Below, in pieces: positions 1 to 9,712 of a DNA stretch of 64,000 bases. The DNA is from Cellulophaga baltica. Lineage in GTDB: Bacteria; Bacteroidota; Bacteroidia; Flavobacteriales; Flavobacteriaceae. Position numbers and translations under genes: made by a program. Numbering within the stretch: the first letter of the stretch is position 1; each line of letters begins with the position of its first letter. Location of the stretch: the NCBI RefSeq assembly GCF_900102165.1, contig NZ_FNBD01000001.1, forward strand, positions 249,701 through 313,700, in the 5' to 3' direction. The notes under the pieces are model-generated. The model did not search any database and was not told the origin of the DNA. It worked only from the letters and a program-made list of their open reading frames with translations.

Positions 1-2638
1 GATTACAATGTTGACACATTACAGGTTGAAAAGCAACTTGTGGATTAGAAGAAGGATCTTCTAACTCCCCAAAACCTCCTAATGAACCCTTATCACCAGT
101 TAAGCCATCAAATTCATCTTTCTTTACATTATCACCTTCAAAAGTATCTTCAGAAGAATAATACCTATCAATACGCAACCAGTGCATATCTCTCGATAGA
201 CGAACTTCATTCTTTCCTACAACAGGCACGTTATTTTCTGCGTGACATGCAATTACACATGATCCACAACCCGTACATGCATTTAAATCAATAGATAAGT
301 TAAAATGATGACCGATTGAACGATCAAAACTATCCCATAAATCTACAGATGTTGCAGCAACCTCTTGGTGATCTAAAGAAACAACTGGCTGAACATTCCA
401 CTCAGCAGCATCTTTAGTATTAAATATCTCTAAGGTAGTTTCTTTAATAATATCCCCTCTACCCATTAGTGTTTTATGCAACTGCACACAAGCAAACTCA
501 TGATTACCAGCTACTTTTTCTATACTAATAGATTGGATATTAGAAAAACCTTTATACAATGCATAGGCATTTACACCTGTTTGCATCTCCTCTTTTAAAC
601 CTTCTTTTTTACCGTAACCAAAAGACAAACCGACAGAACCAAGTGCCTGACCTGGCTGAATAATTACTGGAACGTTACTAACAGCAACACCGTCTACCGT
701 AATTTTAGCATAACTACCGTCTAGACCACCATTTGCAACATTCTCATTTACAAATCCTAATTTTTCCGCATCAGCTTTAGAAACAGTTACATAGTTATCC
801 CAAGATACACGTGTAATTGGATCTGGAAACTCTTGCAACCATGGGTTGTTCGCCATTTGGCCATCACCCATACCCGTCTTAGGATATAACACCATTTCCA
901 TTCCCGAAGTATCAGCAGAAGCTAAGCTTCTTAAGGCTGACGCCAAAGGAACAGTCTCTACCTGTACAACTTCCTCTTCCGCTACAGGAGCCTCCATTGC
1001 AAGAACAGGAGCAGCAACGCTCTCTACCAATTCTTCAATTACAGAAGACTTAGCTCCTACATAAAAACCATCGTGCAATGCTTGATTCCAATCACTAGAA
1101 CCTAATACAGACGAAGTCCACGTTTCTTTAATATAATCATAATACGCTTGATCACTACCCATCCAAGTTAATAGAGAAGATTGAAATTGGCGCGTATCAA
1201 ATAATTCTTTTATTGCAGGTTGAACCAAACCGTAATGTCCTTTTTTCATTTGAACATCACCCCAAGATTCTAAATAATGAGGAGCAGCAGCAACATAATT
1301 TACGTTTGCTGTTGTTTCATTATTTGTAACTGAAAAACTTAACGATAAATCTACCTTCTTAAGTCCCTCTACAAAATCAGAAGAATTTGGCAATGAATAC
1401 ACAGGATTCACACCATCCATGATCAAAGCACCTACTCTACCTGCTTTCATTTCTGAAATAAGAGCATTTACAGCCGTAACATTACCTTGACGAATATACC
1501 TAGGAGCAGCAGCATCAAAAGCAACACTACCTAGCATTTCATTTATAGCTAAAACAACAGCTTGGGCATTTTCATCATCCAAACCAGTTACCACAACCGC
1601 TTTAGATCTTGATTTATTAATTTGAGCTACCGCTAAATCCAAGGCCTTATTTACACTATCACTAACCTCTCCACCAACAGATGAATTATTTAGTTTAGCA
1701 TATAATTTAGCCAAAGCTATTTTTTGCTGACTAGGCTTTAACGCTATTCTATTATCTGCATTTGCTCCAGCAAGAGACATATTAGACTCAAACTGAATAT
1801 GCTTAGACATTTTACCTTTTTGAGGAACTCTTCCTTTTGAATAGCCACTATCATAGCCACCACCCTGCCAATCTCCTAAGATATCAGCACCGAAAGAAAC
1901 AATCACTTCCGCTTTAGAAAAATCATAATCCGCCAAAGCTCTTTCACCATACTTTGCCTGAAAAGCATTTAAAGCAGCCTCTTCAGAAATTGCATCATAG
2001 GTTACATGATTTACATTTCCGTAAGCCTCTTTAAACTCACCAACTAATTTTGAGGTAGACGGACTTGCATACGTCTGCGTCAATAAAGCAATTTGCTTTC
2101 CTGAATTCTTTAATGAATTCAATTTACTTTTTACAGCAGCATCTAAATCTCCCCAACTAACAGCTTCACCATTAGCTAAAGGACCCTGAAGACGCGTACT
2201 ATCATACAAGTTTAAAACCGATGCATTAACACGCGCATTTGCACTACCGTTAACAGCCGCATCTGAATTATTATGTATTGAAATAGGACGACCCTCTCTT
2301 GTTCTTACTAAAACACTAGCAAAATCAAAACCATTAGCAATAGTTGTTGCATAATGATTAGCTACACCAGGAATAATACTTTCCGGTTGCACTACATAAG
2401 GAATAGACTTAACAACTGGTCCCTCACAGGCTGCTAATGTAGCAGCTGCGGTACTAAAACCAACATATTTCAAGAAATCCCTTCTGTTTGTTGATGAAGA
2501 AGCTAAATTATCTTTATCTCCTAAAAACTCATCAACAGGAATATCCTGAACAAACTCATTATGTCTTAGCGTCTCAACAATGGAATCGTTAGGATTTAAC
2601 TCCGCTTCGCTTTTCCAATATTTTTTGTTTGATGCCAT
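1..2638 (-). CDS. actB: Alternative complex III subunit ActB, molybdopterin-oxidoreductase-like iron-sulfur protein (3' end missing)
   Basis: Reading the minus strand from the ATG at 2638 gives an uninterrupted frame of about 879 codons that leaves the window at base 1, so the C-terminus is missing. A twin-arginine segment (NRRDFLKYVGFS, R52-R53) is followed by an Ala-rich stretch ending in LAACEGP, typical of the TAT-variant-translocated ActB of Bacteroidota. The long middle part is molybdopterin-oxidoreductase-like. Near the left edge are ferredoxin-type ligands (NACTGCGSCVIACH, then MCQHC). In alternative complex III, ActB holds the Fe-S clusters that pass electrons from menaquinol towards cytochrome c. 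It lies 39 bases downstream of actA, in the same operon. Identity is firm; cofactor content beyond the visible Cys motifs is inferred. Confidence 0.9.
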   Translation of the reverse strand, partial: MASNKKYWKSEAELNPNDSIVETLRHNEFVQDIPVDEFLGDKDNLASSSTNRRDFLKYVGFSTAAATLAACEGPVVKSIPYVVQPESIIPGVANHYATTIANGFDFASVLVRTREGRPISIHNNSDAAVNGSANARVNASVLNLYDSTRLQGPLANGEAVSWGDLDAAVKSKLNSLKNSGKQIALLTQTYASPSTSKLVGEFKEAYGNVNHVTYDAISEEAALNAFQAKYGERALADYDFSKAEVIVSFGADILGDWQGGGYDSGYSKGRVPQKGKMSKHIQFESNMSLAGANADNRIALKPSQQKIALAKLYAKLNNSSVGGEVSDSVNKALDLAVAQINKSRSKAVVVTGLDDENAQAVVLAINEMLGSVAFDAAAPRYIRQGNVTAVNALISEMKAGRVGALIMDGVNPVYSLPNSSDFVEGLKKVDLSLSFSVTNNETTANVNYVAAAPHYLESWGDVQMKKGHYGLVQPAIKELFDTRQFQSSLLTWMGSDQAYYDYIKETWTSSVLGSSDWNQALHDGFYVGAKSSVIEELVESVAAPVLAMEAPVAEEEVVQVETVPLASALRSLASADTSGMEMVLYPKTGMGDGQMANNPWLQEFPDPITRVSWDNYVTVSKADAEKLGFVNENVANGGLDGSYAKITVDGVAVSNVPVIIQPGQALGSVGLSFGYGKKEGLKEEMQTGVNAYALYKGFSNIQSISIEKVAGNHEFACVQLHKTLMGRGDIIKETTLEIFNTKDAAEWNVQPVVSLDHQEVAATSVDLWDSFDRSIGHHFNLSIDLNACTGCGSCVIACHAENNVPVVGKNEVRLSRDMHWLRIDRYYSSEDTFEGDNVKKDEFDGLTGDKGSLGGFGELEDPSSNPQVAFQPVMCQHCN

Positions 2639-2677
2639 ACGTATATCTCTGAAATTATCTCTTCTTGTTAAAACCTA

Positions 2678-4012
2678 TTAATAGTGACATTTACCACATT
2701 CCAATCCACCCATTTGAGCAGCTGTAAGTGACTCTACACCATATTTTTTCGAAAGCTCCGCATGAATCTTATCATAATATTCATTTCCTTCAACTTTCAC
2801 GTTTGTCTCTCTGTGACAATTAATACACCAACCCATTGTTAATGGAGAGAATTGTTGCATAATTTCCATTTCCTCTACTGGTCCGTGACATGTTTGACAT
2901 TCTATACCAGCAACAGAAACGTGTTGAGAGTGATTGAAGTAAGCAAAATCAGGTAAATTGTGAATTCTTACCCATTCCACAGGCTTACTATCTCCAGTAT
3001 ATTTTTGATTTTCTTCATCCCAACCAACAGCTTTATACAACTTCTTAATCTCACCAGTATAAAACTCATTCGTATACCCATTAGCCAAATCTTCCTGAGA
3101 AGGACCTTCTGGGTTCCCTGTATATTCTGAAATAGATTTATGACAATTCATACACACATTCAAAGAAGGAATCCCTGAATGCTTAGATACTCTAGCAGAA
3201 GAATGACAATATTTACACTCTATCTTATTATCACCCGCATGCACCTTGTGCGAATAATGTATAGGCTGAACAGGAGCATACCCTTGATCAACACCAACTT
3301 GCATCATCCAACCATAAGCAAAGTAAGCCCCGCCTAACAGCAACATAATAACAGACACCAGTACTAAAAATTGATTCTGAGCAAATGCCTTCCAAATCGG
3401 CGTATTCTTTTTAGAACTATCTTGCTCCAAAACAACCCCGTTAGCTTCCGCAATTCTTCGCAACGTCTTGTTCACCATGAACAACATCATTACCAATAAA
3501 CCAAAAACAAGAACAAGAGCCCCAAGAATTATCTCATTAGACAAACCACCCGACTGATTAGATTCTCCACCAGCAGCTACAGCAGCTGTTTGCACAGGAG
3601 CAGCAGGAGGCGGTGCAGCAGTATACGCTAATATATTATCAATATCCGCATTAGACAATGTAGGAAAAGCTGTCATAGCCGCCTTGTTATACTCATTGTA
3701 AAGCTTATTTGCATAAGCATCACCCGAAGCTATAACACCAGAGCTATTTTTAATCCAAGCATAAATCCAATCTTTACCCAAACCTTCTTCAGACAAACGC
3801 TCTTCAACATTTGCTAATGCTGGCCCCGTCATCTTCTTATTTAAGGCATGACATGCAGCACAGTTTTGATTAAATAAAGATTTACCCTTAGCAGCATCAC
3901 CAGCAGACGCAGTTTCGTCTTGCGAAAACAGGCTCGTTGAAAACAAAAGCCCAATTAATAAACTGACACCTAAAACTTTAGAAAATTGATTGCGGTACGT
4001 AACCTTTTTCAT
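2678..4012 (-). CDS. actA: Alternative complex III cytochrome ActA (monohaem domain fused to pentahaem domain)
   Basis: A 444-residue multihaem cytochrome c. After a signal peptide (cleavage near residue 31) comes a class-I cytochrome domain with CAACH at 51-55 and a candidate axial Met near residue 114, then a Pro/Ala linker, a membrane segment near 160-180, a second near 215-235, and five more CxxCH motifs (CKYCH, CMNCH, CQTCH, CINCH, CGKCH) to the C-terminus. The five C-terminal haems match pentahaem ActA; the extra N-terminal monohaem domain gives six. It should transfer electrons from the quinol-oxidising complex to terminal oxidases in the periplasm. It is the first gene of the operon containing actB and has a consensus promoter upstream. 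Confidence 0.9.
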   Translation of the reverse strand: MKKVTYRNQFSKVLGVSLLIGLLFSTSLFSQDETASAGDAAKGKSLFNQNCAACHALNKKMTGPALANVEERLSEEGLGKDWIYAWIKNSSGVIASGDAYANKLYNEYNKAAMTAFPTLSNADIDNILAYTAAPPPAAPVQTAAVAAGGESNQSGGLSNEIILGALVLVFGLLVMMLFMVNKTLRRIAEANGVVLEQDSSKKNTPIWKAFAQNQFLVLVSVIMLLLGGAYFAYGWMMQVGVDQGYAPVQPIHYSHKVHAGDNKIECKYCHSSARVSKHSGIPSLNVCMNCHKSISEYTGNPEGPSQEDLANGYTNEFYTGEIKKLYKAVGWDEENQKYTGDSKPVEWVRIHNLPDFAYFNHSQHVSVAGIECQTCHGPVEEMEIMQQFSPLTMGWCINCHRETNVKVEGNEYYDKIHAELSKKYGVESLTAAQMGGLECGKCHY

Positions 4013-4070
4013 ATTAAAATTATTTCTTTCAAGATTTTGGCATGATTATTACAGCAACCATTTACTGTAA

Positions 4071-4099
4071 CAAATATACACCTCAAAATCGAATGCAAA
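4071..4099 (-). promoter_or_regulatory. Bacteroidota-type promoter for actA-actB
   Basis: On the minus strand TTTG (4099-4096) is followed after 17 bases by TATATTTG (4078-4071), an exact match to the TTTG-N17-21-TAnnTTTG consensus. It predicts a leader of roughly 50 bases before the actA ATG at 4012. Confidence 0.7.
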
Positions 4100-4202
4100 A
4101 ATACGACATAGACTTTATTTGCGAAATGTTAAGTTATTTATAATTTACAATTTATACTAATTCTAAATAAAAAGACAGCGCCTAGACTACGCATTAAAAA
4201 AT

Positions 4203-4210
4203 TACTTTTG
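4203..4210 (+). promoter_or_regulatory. -7 box (TAnnTTTG) for the SPOR gene
   Basis: TACTTTTG matches the -7 consensus and lies 32 bases before the ATG at 4243. No convincing upstream TTTG is seen at the usual distance. Confidence 0.5.
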
Positions 4211-4242
4211 CAACACAACAACAAAACATTTAAAATAGAAGA

Positions 4243-4602
4243 ATGAAAAACATATATTACAGCGCTATATTCCTTCTATGCGCATCCTATACACAAGCTC
4301 AAGAAGGCAGTATAAACATTAGTCAGGATAGCAACATTCAAAAACTATTAGATATCTACAAAAGCACCGAAGAAGATTCTGATGATTTTCAGATTCAAAT
4401 CTACAATGGAAGCTTATCAGGAGCCAACAGTAAAAAATCTAATTTGGATGCTGACTTTCCAGATTGGAAAACTAAAATTGACCATGTAGATACTGATTAC
4501 AGAGTACGCATAAAAGACATCAAAACAGCCTTAGAAGCAGAACGCAAATATCTTGAGGTAAGAAAAAAATATCCAGCAGCAATTATTATTACACCAAAAT
4601 AA
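4243..4602 (+). CDS. Small secreted SPOR-domain protein
   Basis: A 119-residue protein with a signal peptide ending near residue 19 (SYTQA-Q). The rest matches a SPOR-like fold: the segment FQIQIYNGSL, a central DFPDWKTKIDHVDTDYRVRI stretch, and a terminal helix with paired Lys (ERKYLEVRKKYP), as in short flavobacterial SPOR proteins. SPOR domains bind glycan strands stripped of stem peptides. Here the domain is alone after the signal peptide, with no membrane anchor, so it is probably a free periplasmic protein. It is monocistronic, with its own -7 box and a terminator shared with infB. Domain call is from motif pattern; the role is inferred. Confidence 0.75.
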   Translation: MKNIYYSAIFLLCASYTQAQEGSINISQDSNIQKLLDIYKSTEEDSDDFQIQIYNGSLSGANSKKSNLDADFPDWKTKIDHVDTDYRVRIKDIKTALEAERKYLEVRKKYPAAIIITPK

Positions 4603-4631
4603 CCATCCACTAATTACTTCTGAACACAAAC

Positions 4632-4661
4632 AAAAAAAGACCCAAATGGGTCTTTTTTTTT
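4632..4661. terminator. Bidirectional terminator between the SPOR gene and infB
   Basis: Stem AGACCCA/TGGGTCT (4638-4644 and 4647-4653) with an A-run before it and a T-run after it, placed between convergent genes so that it can end both transcripts. Confidence 0.85.
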
Positions 4662-4681
4662 ATTTACTATAGTAGAAACTT

Positions 4682-7534
4682 TTATTTAAGTTTTTTCTTC
4701 ACAGCTACTTCTTGGAATCCTTCCACGATATCTAGCTCTCTAATATCATTGTAGTTCTTAATCTGCAGACCACAATCATATCCTTTTGAAACTTCCTTCA
4801 CATCATCCTTGAATCGTTTTAGAGAAGTTAACTCTCCTGTGAATACAACAACACCATCACGGATTAAGCGTATTCCAGCACTTCTAAGAATCTTACCACT
4901 AGTTACCATACAACCTGCAATAGTACCTACCTTAGAAATCTTGAATGTTTCTCTAATTTCCGCAGTACCCGTAATTTCTTCCTTCATTTCTGGAGAAAGC
5001 ATACCTTCCATTGCATCTTTCAAGTCATTAATAGCATCGTAGATAATAGAATACATTCTGATATCTATTTCTTCGTTATCTGCTATTGTACGTGCATTAC
5101 CCATTGGCCTAACATTAAACCCGATAATAACCGCATCAGAAGCCGAAGCTAACAATACATCAGACTCTGTAATAGGACCCACAGCTTTATGTATAATATT
5201 AACCTGAATCTCAGCCGTAGATAATTTCTGGAATGAATCTGTTAATGCCTCCACAGAACCATCAACATCACCCTTAAGAATTATATTCAATTCTTTAAAG
5301 TCTCCAAGCGCAATACGTCTACCGATTTCATCCAATGTAATGTGACGTTGTGTTCTAACAGACTGCTCACGTAATAACTGACCACGCTTAGCTGCAATTT
5401 GCTTTGCTTCACGCTCATCTTCCAATACATTAAATTTATCACCTGCTTGAGGAGCACCGTCTAAACCTAAAATTGATATAGGAGTAGAAGGACCAGCATT
5501 TTTAATACTATTTCCACGCTCATCATGCATTGCTTTAATCTTACCACTACAAGTACCCGCAAGAACGTAATCTCCAATTTTTAAAGATCCAGCCTGAACT
5601 AGAACTGTAGAAACATACCCTCTACCTTTATCTAAAAAGGCTTCAACTACCGTACCTGTAGCTAATTTATCTGGATTAGCTTTTAATTCTAATAATTCTG
5701 CCTCCAGCAATACTTTTTCTAATAACTCTTTAACCCCTTGACCTGTTTTTGCAGAAATATCATGAGACTGTATCTTACCACCCCAATCCTCTACTAATAG
5801 ATTCATCTGAGCAAGACCATCTTTAATTTTCTCTACATTAGCCGTAGGCTTATCTACTTTATTTATAGCAAAAACAATTGGCACACCAGCCGCCTGAGCA
5901 TGACTGATAGCTTCTTTTGTTTGAGGCATGATATCATCATCTGCCGCCACTACAATAATAGCAATATCCGTAACCTGAGCACCACGCGCACGCATCGCTG
6001 TAAAGGCTTCGTGACCTGGAGTATCTAAGAAAGCCATTTTTTGACCCCCTTCTAATGTTACTCCGTAAGCTCCAATATGCTGCGTAATACCACCACTTTC
6101 ACCAGCAATAACATTTTCTTTACGGATATAATCCAATAAAGATGTTTTACCGTGATCCACATGACCCATTACCGTTACAATTGGCGCTCTTTCTTGTAAA
6201 TCTTCAGGAGCATCAATTTTTTCTTCTATCGCCTCTTCAATTTCCGCTGAAACAAATTCAACTTCGTATCCGAACTCATCTGCAACAATAGACAATGTTT
6301 CTGCATCTAAACGCTGATTCATCGTAACCATTATCCCTAATGACATACAAGCAGAGATAATTTGAGTTGTAGAAACATCCATCATCGTTGCTACTTCGTT
6401 TGCTGTAACAAACTCTGTAACTTTTAAGATTTTACTTTCCGCTTCTTGCTTCTCAAGATCTTTTTCTGTCTGCTGACGGTGCTGATCTCTTTTATCTCTT
6501 CTATACTTAGCCCCTTTTCCTTTTTTAGATTTCCCCTGAAGCTTTTCTAGGGTTTCTCTAACCTGCTTTTGAACATCCTCTTCAGTAGGCTCAACTTTAG
6601 CAACAGGATTAAAACGCTGTACAGGACCTCTTCTATTTCCTGGACCACTACCTGGAGGCCTACTAGGACGATTACCTGTATTTGACTGACCAGGGCCAGT
6701 AGTATTATTACTTACAATTCTTCTACGACGCTTCTTTTTATCAGCAGCATCATTCTTAGGAGCTTCTTTTTTCTTCTTAGGTTTTTCAAACTTAGAAAGA
6801 TCAATTTTAGCACCAGTAATTTTAGGACCAGTAAGTTTTTTATATTGTGTCGTGATTGTTTCAGACTCCGCTGTTTTCTCCTCTTCTTTCGGAGCAACAA
6901 CTTCTTTAGGCTTAGCTTCTTCCTTTTTAACTTCAGCTTTTACCACTGGAGTTGGAGCTGGAGTAACCGCCTTAGGCGCTTTAACTTCCGGCTTAGGCTT
7001 ATGCTTTGGCGCTAGGTCTATTTTATCAACTACCTTAAACTTAGGTCTATCAGATGCCGAAGCTTTAACCACTTCTGGCTCTTTTTTAACCTCTACTTCA
7101 GGAGCTTTTTCCAACGGCTTTTCAACAGGCTTCTCTACCTCTTTTGGTTTTTCTTCTTCCTGCTTTTTGTTTTCTAAATCTATTTTTCCAACAGTTTTAG
7201 GACCAGATAATTCGGCTTTACCCCTAATTACCTGCTCAGCAGCGGCTCTCTTTTCTCTTTCGACTCTTCTATCTTCTTGCTCTTGTTCTAGCTGTTGACG
7301 AATTGCTTCTTTTTCTTTCCGCTTTTCTTCTCCAACTTCCTTAGATGCAACTTTTTTGCTCATGTCCGTCTGGAACTCATCCAAAAGAACTTGATACACC
7401 TCATTAGAAATTTTAGTGGTAGGCCTTGCGTCCACATCGTGACCTTTGGAACCCAAAAAATCTACCGCCCTGTCGAGTGAAATGTTTAGTTCCCTTAGGA
7501 CTTTATTAAGTCTTATTGTTGCATTATCTGCCAT
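4682..7534 (-). CDS. infB: Translation initiation factor IF-2
   Basis: 950 residues. The first ~340 are Lys/Glu/Pro/Ala-rich low complexity with an Arg/Gly-rich patch, following an N-terminal IF2_N-type helix ([19 protein letters not shown]). A second IF2_N module ([17 protein letters not shown]) precedes the G domain: G1 GHVDHGKT at 457-464, G3 DTPGHE, G4 NKVD, then the C-terminal domains that bind initiator tRNA. It delivers fMet-tRNA to the 30S subunit under GTP. It is the third gene of rimP-nusA-infB, 43 bases after nusA. The long variable linker is normal for Bacteroidota. No anomalies. Confidence 0.98.
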   Translation of the reverse strand: MADNATIRLNKVLRELNISLDRAVDFLGSKGHDVDARPTTKISNEVYQVLLDEFQTDMSKKVASKEVGEEKRKEKEAIRQQLEQEQEDRRVEREKRAAAEQVIRGKAELSGPKTVGKIDLENKKQEEEKPKEVEKPVEKPLEKAPEVEVKKEPEVVKASASDRPKFKVVDKIDLAPKHKPKPEVKAPKAVTPAPTPVVKAEVKKEEAKPKEVVAPKEEEKTAESETITTQYKKLTGPKITGAKIDLSKFEKPKKKKEAPKNDAADKKKRRRRIVSNNTTGPGQSNTGNRPSRPPGSGPGNRRGPVQRFNPVAKVEPTEEDVQKQVRETLEKLQGKSKKGKGAKYRRDKRDQHRQQTEKDLEKQEAESKILKVTEFVTANEVATMMDVSTTQIISACMSLGIMVTMNQRLDAETLSIVADEFGYEVEFVSAEIEEAIEEKIDAPEDLQERAPIVTVMGHVDHGKTSLLDYIRKENVIAGESGGITQHIGAYGVTLEGGQKMAFLDTPGHEAFTAMRARGAQVTDIAIIVVAADDDIMPQTKEAISHAQAAGVPIVFAINKVDKPTANVEKIKDGLAQMNLLVEDWGGKIQSHDISAKTGQGVKELLEKVLLEAELLELKANPDKLATGTVVEAFLDKGRGYVSTVLVQAGSLKIGDYVLAGTCSGKIKAMHDERGNSIKNAGPSTPISILGLDGAPQAGDKFNVLEDEREAKQIAAKRGQLLREQSVRTQRHITLDEIGRRIALGDFKELNIILKGDVDGSVEALTDSFQKLSTAEIQVNIIHKAVGPITESDVLLASASDAVIIGFNVRPMGNARTIADNEEIDIRMYSIIYDAINDLKDAMEGMLSPEMKEEITGTAEIRETFKISKVGTIAGCMVTSGKILRSAGIRLIRDGVVVFTGELTSLKRFKDDVKEVSKGYDCGLQIKNYNDIRELDIVEGFQEVAVKKKLK

Positions 7535-7577
7535 AAATACTTGTTACTATACTTATAAATTTCTGCTAATATATAGC

Positions 7578-8810
7578 TTAATCTGCTAATTCCTCTTTTA
7601 AGATACGCACAACTTCTACAATTGTCTCTTCTTCTAAATCGGTACGCTTCACCAAGTCATCAACATCTTGCTCCAAAACGCTACGAGCAGTGTCCATTCC
7701 TATCTTCTTAAATTCTTCTATAATCCATCCCTCGATTTCGTCAGAAAATTCTGTTAACTCAACATCTTCCTCTACTCCTTCACGGAATACATCTATCTCA
7801 TAACCAGTCAATTGACCCGCTAATCTAATATTATGACCTCCACGCCCAATAGCTTTAGAAACCTCTTCAGGTCTTAAATAAACTTGAGCTGTCATTTTCT
7901 CGTCATCCAACTTTACAGAAGAAACACGAGCAGGACTTAATGCTCTTGTTACTAAAAGTTGTGGATTACTAGTCCAGTTGATAACATCTATATTTTCATT
8001 CCCTAATTCTCTAACGATACCATGTATACGAGAACCTTTCATACCCACACAAGCTCCTACTGGATCAATACGATCATCATAAGAGTCCACAGCAACTTTT
8101 GCCTTTTCACCTGGAATACGAACTACTTTCTTAACAGTAATTAAACCATCAAAAACCTCTGGGATTTCCTGAAAGAATAATTGCTCTAAAAATGCAGGTG
8201 CAGTTCTAGACATTACAATTACAGGTTTATTTCCTTTTAATTCTACACTTTCGATAACACCACGCACATTATCACCTTTTCTAAAGAAATCTGAAGGTAT
8301 CTGCTTATCCTTTGGAAGAATAACCTCATTACCTTCATCATCTAATAAGATAACAACTTTATGTCTAATATGATGTACTTCTGCCGTATATAACTCACCC
8401 TCTAAATCTTTAAAGTGTTTGTATATGGTTGTATTATCATGTTCATGGATTTTAGAAATTAAATTCTGGCGAAGTGCTAAAATTGCTCTTCTTCCTAATT
8501 GAATTAACTTAACTTCTTCAGAAACATCTTCACCAACCTCAAAATCAGGCTCAATCTTACGAGCTTCTGTTAATGAAATTTCTTCATTAGGCTCTTCTAC
8601 CTCACCATCCTCTACTACAACTCTATTTCTCCAAATCTCTAAATCCCCTTTATCAGGATTAATAATGATATCAAAGTTATCATCAGAACCAAATTTCTTT
8701 TTTAGAGCGTTTCTAAAAACATCCTCTAAAATCGCCATTAGCGTTACTCTATCAATGAATTTATCGTCTTTAAATTCTGAAAAAGATTCGATCAGCGCTA
8801 TATTTTCCAT
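7578..8810 (-). CDS. nusA: Transcription termination/antitermination factor NusA
   Basis: 410 residues. The N-terminal RNA-polymerase-binding domain starts with the ENIALIESFSEFKDDK stretch. An S1 domain (around 130-200, GELYTAEVHHIRHKVVILL) and two KH domains follow (VGACVGMKGSRIHGIVREL and EEVSKAIGRGGHNIRLAGQL). The acidic repeats of the gammaproteobacterial protein are reduced to a short acidic tail, as usual in Bacteroidota. It binds nascent RNA and polymerase to control pausing and termination. It is 12 bases downstream of rimP in the same operon. Start ATG is clear. Confidence 0.97.
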   Translation of the reverse strand: MENIALIESFSEFKDDKFIDRVTLMAILEDVFRNALKKKFGSDDNFDIIINPDKGDLEIWRNRVVVEDGEVEEPNEEISLTEARKIEPDFEVGEDVSEEVKLIQLGRRAILALRQNLISKIHEHDNTTIYKHFKDLEGELYTAEVHHIRHKVVILLDDEGNEVILPKDKQIPSDFFRKGDNVRGVIESVELKGNKPVIVMSRTAPAFLEQLFFQEIPEVFDGLITVKKVVRIPGEKAKVAVDSYDDRIDPVGACVGMKGSRIHGIVRELGNENIDVINWTSNPQLLVTRALSPARVSSVKLDDEKMTAQVYLRPEEVSKAIGRGGHNIRLAGQLTGYEIDVFREGVEEDVELTEFSDEIEGWIIEEFKKIGMDTARSVLEQDVDDLVKRTDLEEETIVEVVRILKEELAD

Positions 8811-8822
8811 GTTGACCTACAA

Positions 8823-9284
8823 TTAAAATTTTATAATAACTTTTGCTTCTTGAATATCAGAAAAATTAAATTCTTGCTTTTTCTGAACTGTAACTTTACC
8901 CTTACCTACTGGCTTTGGTTCTCTAGCTTTCCACTCTAAAGTAATTCCTTGATCGTTCGCTGCTGTTAAAATCCCTTCAAATTTACCATCTAAAGTTTTT
9001 ACTTCCAACTCTCTACCGATATTCTTTTTATATTGCCTCGGCATAACCATTGGCGTAGTCGCTCCAACAGAAGCTACTTCCAAAGAAAAATCTTCTTCCT
9101 CACGATCTAAACTTTGATCAATTGCCCTACTAATTGCTATACAATCTGTTAAATTAACTCCTGCATCGCCATCTAGAATAATATTTATTTTATTAGCAGG
9201 CCCTATCGTAAAATCAATCAAAAAAAGTGACTCATTTTCCTTCAAAGCATCCTCTAACAACCCTAAAACTTTCTCTTTAAACAT
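8823..9284 (-). CDS. rimP: Ribosome maturation factor RimP
   Basis: 153 residues from the ATG at 9284 (MFKEKVLGLLEDAL). The frame stays open upstream to a TTG at 9311, but that codon lies inside a perfect leader hairpin and gives a family-atypical N-terminus, so the ATG is preferred. RimP hallmarks visible are INIILDGDAGVNLTDC, the SRAIDQSLD helix and VASVGATTP. It assists 30S maturation by helping assembly of the central pseudoknot region. First gene of the operon with nusA and infB. Confidence 0.93.
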   Translation of the reverse strand: MFKEKVLGLLEDALKENESLFLIDFTIGPANKINIILDGDAGVNLTDCIAISRAIDQSLDREEEDFSLEVASVGATTPMVMPRQYKKNIGRELEVKTLDGKFEGILTAANDQGITLEWKAREPKPVGKGKVTVQKKQEFNFSDIQEAKVIIKF

Positions 9285-9301
9285 AAACTTAAGCAATAAA
9301 A

Positions 9302-9322
9302 GAGGGGACAAATTGTCCCCTC
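9302..9322 (-). promoter_or_regulatory. Perfect leader hairpin in front of rimP
   Basis: GAGGGGACAA (9302-9311), one spacer base, TTGTCCCCTC (9313-9322). On the minus strand the stem is followed directly by TTTTATTG, giving an intrinsic-terminator outline. It sits about 30 bases after a TATATTTG -7 box and 17 bases before the rimP ATG, so it belongs in the 5' leader of rimP-nusA-infB and may be an attenuator or a ribosome-access element. Confidence 0.6.
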
Positions 9323-9350
9323 GTATATACTATTGATTCTTACAGTCTTG

Positions 9351-9358
9351 CAAATATA
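9351..9358 (-). promoter_or_regulatory. -7 box for rimP-nusA-infB
   Basis: The minus strand reads TATATTTG at 9358-9351, an exact TAnnTTTG match. It places the transcript start near 9344, upstream of the leader hairpin. An upstream TTTG is not obvious. Confidence 0.5.
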
Positions 9359-9430
9359 TAACTTTTTTTAAACATTAAGCACATATACTTACGATATAAG
9401 ATTTAACAATTGAAACAATTTTAAAAAAAA

Positions 9431-9463
9431 ATTCCCTGCTCTTTTCAAAAGCAGGGAATTTAT
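9431..9463. terminator. Terminator downstream of tRNA-Gln
   Basis: Twelve-base arms AAATTCCCTGCT and AGCAGGGAATTT around a 9-base loop, with T-rich flanks. It lies just beyond the 3' end of the minus-strand tRNA-Gln. Position may be off by one or two bases. Confidence 0.8.
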
Positions 9464-9473
9464 TAAATTTCTG

Positions 9474-9545
9474 TTGGTCCACAAGGACTCGAACCTTGAA
9501 TGACGGTACCAAAAACCGGAGTGTTGCCAATTACACCATGGACCA
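9474..9545 (-). tRNA. tRNA-Gln (UUG anticodon)
   Basis: Minus-strand cloverleaf: seven-pair acceptor stem TGGTCCA/TGGACCA, D arm GTGT-AATTGGCA-ACAC, anticodon loop TTTTGGT with anticodon TTG, and T arm containing GGTTCGAGTCC. CCA is not encoded. The pair 27-43 of the anticodon stem is a mismatch (C-T). A terminator hairpin follows. Confidence 0.95.
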
Positions 9546-9712
9546 TTACCTTTAAAAGCGGTGCAAATTTACAACAAAGTTTGACATCCGCAAACATTTT
9601 TAAAAATAAATTTAAAAAAATATTACTTCGAGGTGTTAAACCTTTATAAAAAAATGAATTACATATCTATATTAATTACTAAATTCGCCGTAATTGGTAA
9701 AATACACAACAC

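Noticed and set aside
82-1064. Two plus-strand open frames (82-294 and 846-1064)
   Set aside because: They lie antisense within actB, whose minus-strand frame is continuous to the window edge and has clear Fe-S and Tat motifs.
6852-7298. 148-residue plus-strand frame with many Ser/Thr/Gly/Phe
   Set aside because: Antisense of the low-complexity linker of infB; composition reflects the Lys/Glu/Ala-rich coding strand.
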